From: Candidatus Poseidoniaceae archaeon | GTDB taxonomy: Archaea > Thermoplasmatota > Poseidoniia > Poseidoniales > Poseidoniaceae | Direction: 5' to 3' | DNA length: 64,000 bases | Assembly (NCBI GenBank): GCA_938084675.1 | Contig: CALKGM010000001.1 | Coordinates: 51,508 to 115,507 of the forward strand | Shown here: one piece after another, positions 63,921-64,000 of the stretch | Layout of the letters: each line of letters begins with the position of its first letter | Numbering within the stretch: the stretch's first letter is position 1 | Notes under the pieces: generated by a model | The model's database searches: none | What the model was told of the DNA's origin: nothing | What the model saw: the letters and a program-made list of their open reading frames with translations, nothing else | Translations under genes and position numbers: made by a program

Positions 63921-64000
63921 TCAGATCAGTGGGGTACCTTGGTTCACAGTAGCAGGGATGTTCATTGTCTCAAATGTCGTTCCACCACCGCCAACGTGCA
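63921..64000 (-). CDS. Archaellin C-terminus (gene runs off the window)
   Basis: The minus-strand frame reads HVGGGGTTFETMNIPATVNQGTPLI and stops at 63921. The position upstream of the arlCDE-type gene and the short beta ending are as expected for the last residues of an archaellin. The N-terminal signal and helix lie beyond the window, so this is an inference from context and a short segment. Confidence 0.6.
   Translation of the reverse strand, partial: HVGGGGTTFETMNIPATVNQGTPLI

Overview
The window reads as a piece of a planktonic euryarchaeal chromosome, most likely a Marine Group II (Poseidoniales) or closely related lineage. The archaeal evidence is direct: a D-family DNA polymerase small subunit, archaeal Pelota, a Nob1-type nuclease, GatD of the archaeal Glu-tRNA(Gln) amidotransferase, an elongator tRNA-Met with an intron after position 37, and an archaellum operon. 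The mix with bacterial-type genes (PHP-type DNA polymerase X, formate-tetrahydrofolate ligase, endonuclease III, membrane pyrophosphatase) and with giant secreted beta-sheet proteins is what is known of MGII genomes. The lineage assignment is an inference; no 16S gene or other marker is present to fix it.

Layout. 1-548 holds the 5' part of a membrane protein on the minus strand. 679-808 is the split tRNA-Met. 889-4718 is a TetR regulator with an apparent operator at its own start, followed by a MacB/FtsX-type ABC ATPase and a large permease. 4757-7712 encodes GatD and an acyl-CoA carboxyltransferase. 7714-11533 (minus) carries shikimate dehydrogenase and a secreted protein that joins an alpha/beta-hydrolase fold, apparently without its nucleophile, to cadherin-like repeats. 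11632-14317 is a flotillin operon: two small membrane proteins, an NfeD/YqiJ-like protein and an SPFH protein. 14412-18353 holds Fhs, Pelota, a small unknown protein, tRNA-Val and CinA. 18420-20761 holds PolD DP1 and a HAD phosphatase.

20913-43765 is a 23-kb cell-surface locus, all on the minus strand. In transcription order it has an ABC ATPase, a 1528-residue FtsX-type permease with a very large ectodomain, a 1048-residue surface protein, and a 4602-residue surface protein. The last ends in a complete type IV prepilin-like module (charged leader, AVSPVI motif, hydrophobic stalk, small beta domain), an unusual placement because this module normally starts a protein. This is the most interesting item in the window.

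43817-57581 is a run of mostly small housekeeping genes on both strands: a MoaD/ThiS-like protein, TatA, Nob1, a DedA/VTT protein, tRNA-Glu, an AT-richer membrane protein with a HEPN/DUF4145-like end, pirin, FMN reductase, glutaredoxin, a carboxylesterase, a lipoprotein, membrane pyrophosphatase, a NifU-type scaffold, PolX, endonuclease III and small membrane proteins. 57594-64000 (minus) is the archaellum operon: archaellin 3' end, ArlC/D/E-like, ArlF with an inserted domain, ArlG, ArlH, ArlI and ArlJ.

The archaellum operon and the prepilin-tailed giant protein would both need a class III signal (prepilin/archaellin) peptidase, and none is encoded in this window. Gene starts differ from the ORF track where an internal start with a ribosome binding site or a family alignment argues for it; each case is noted. 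Residue positions and domain limits were read by eye and are approximate.
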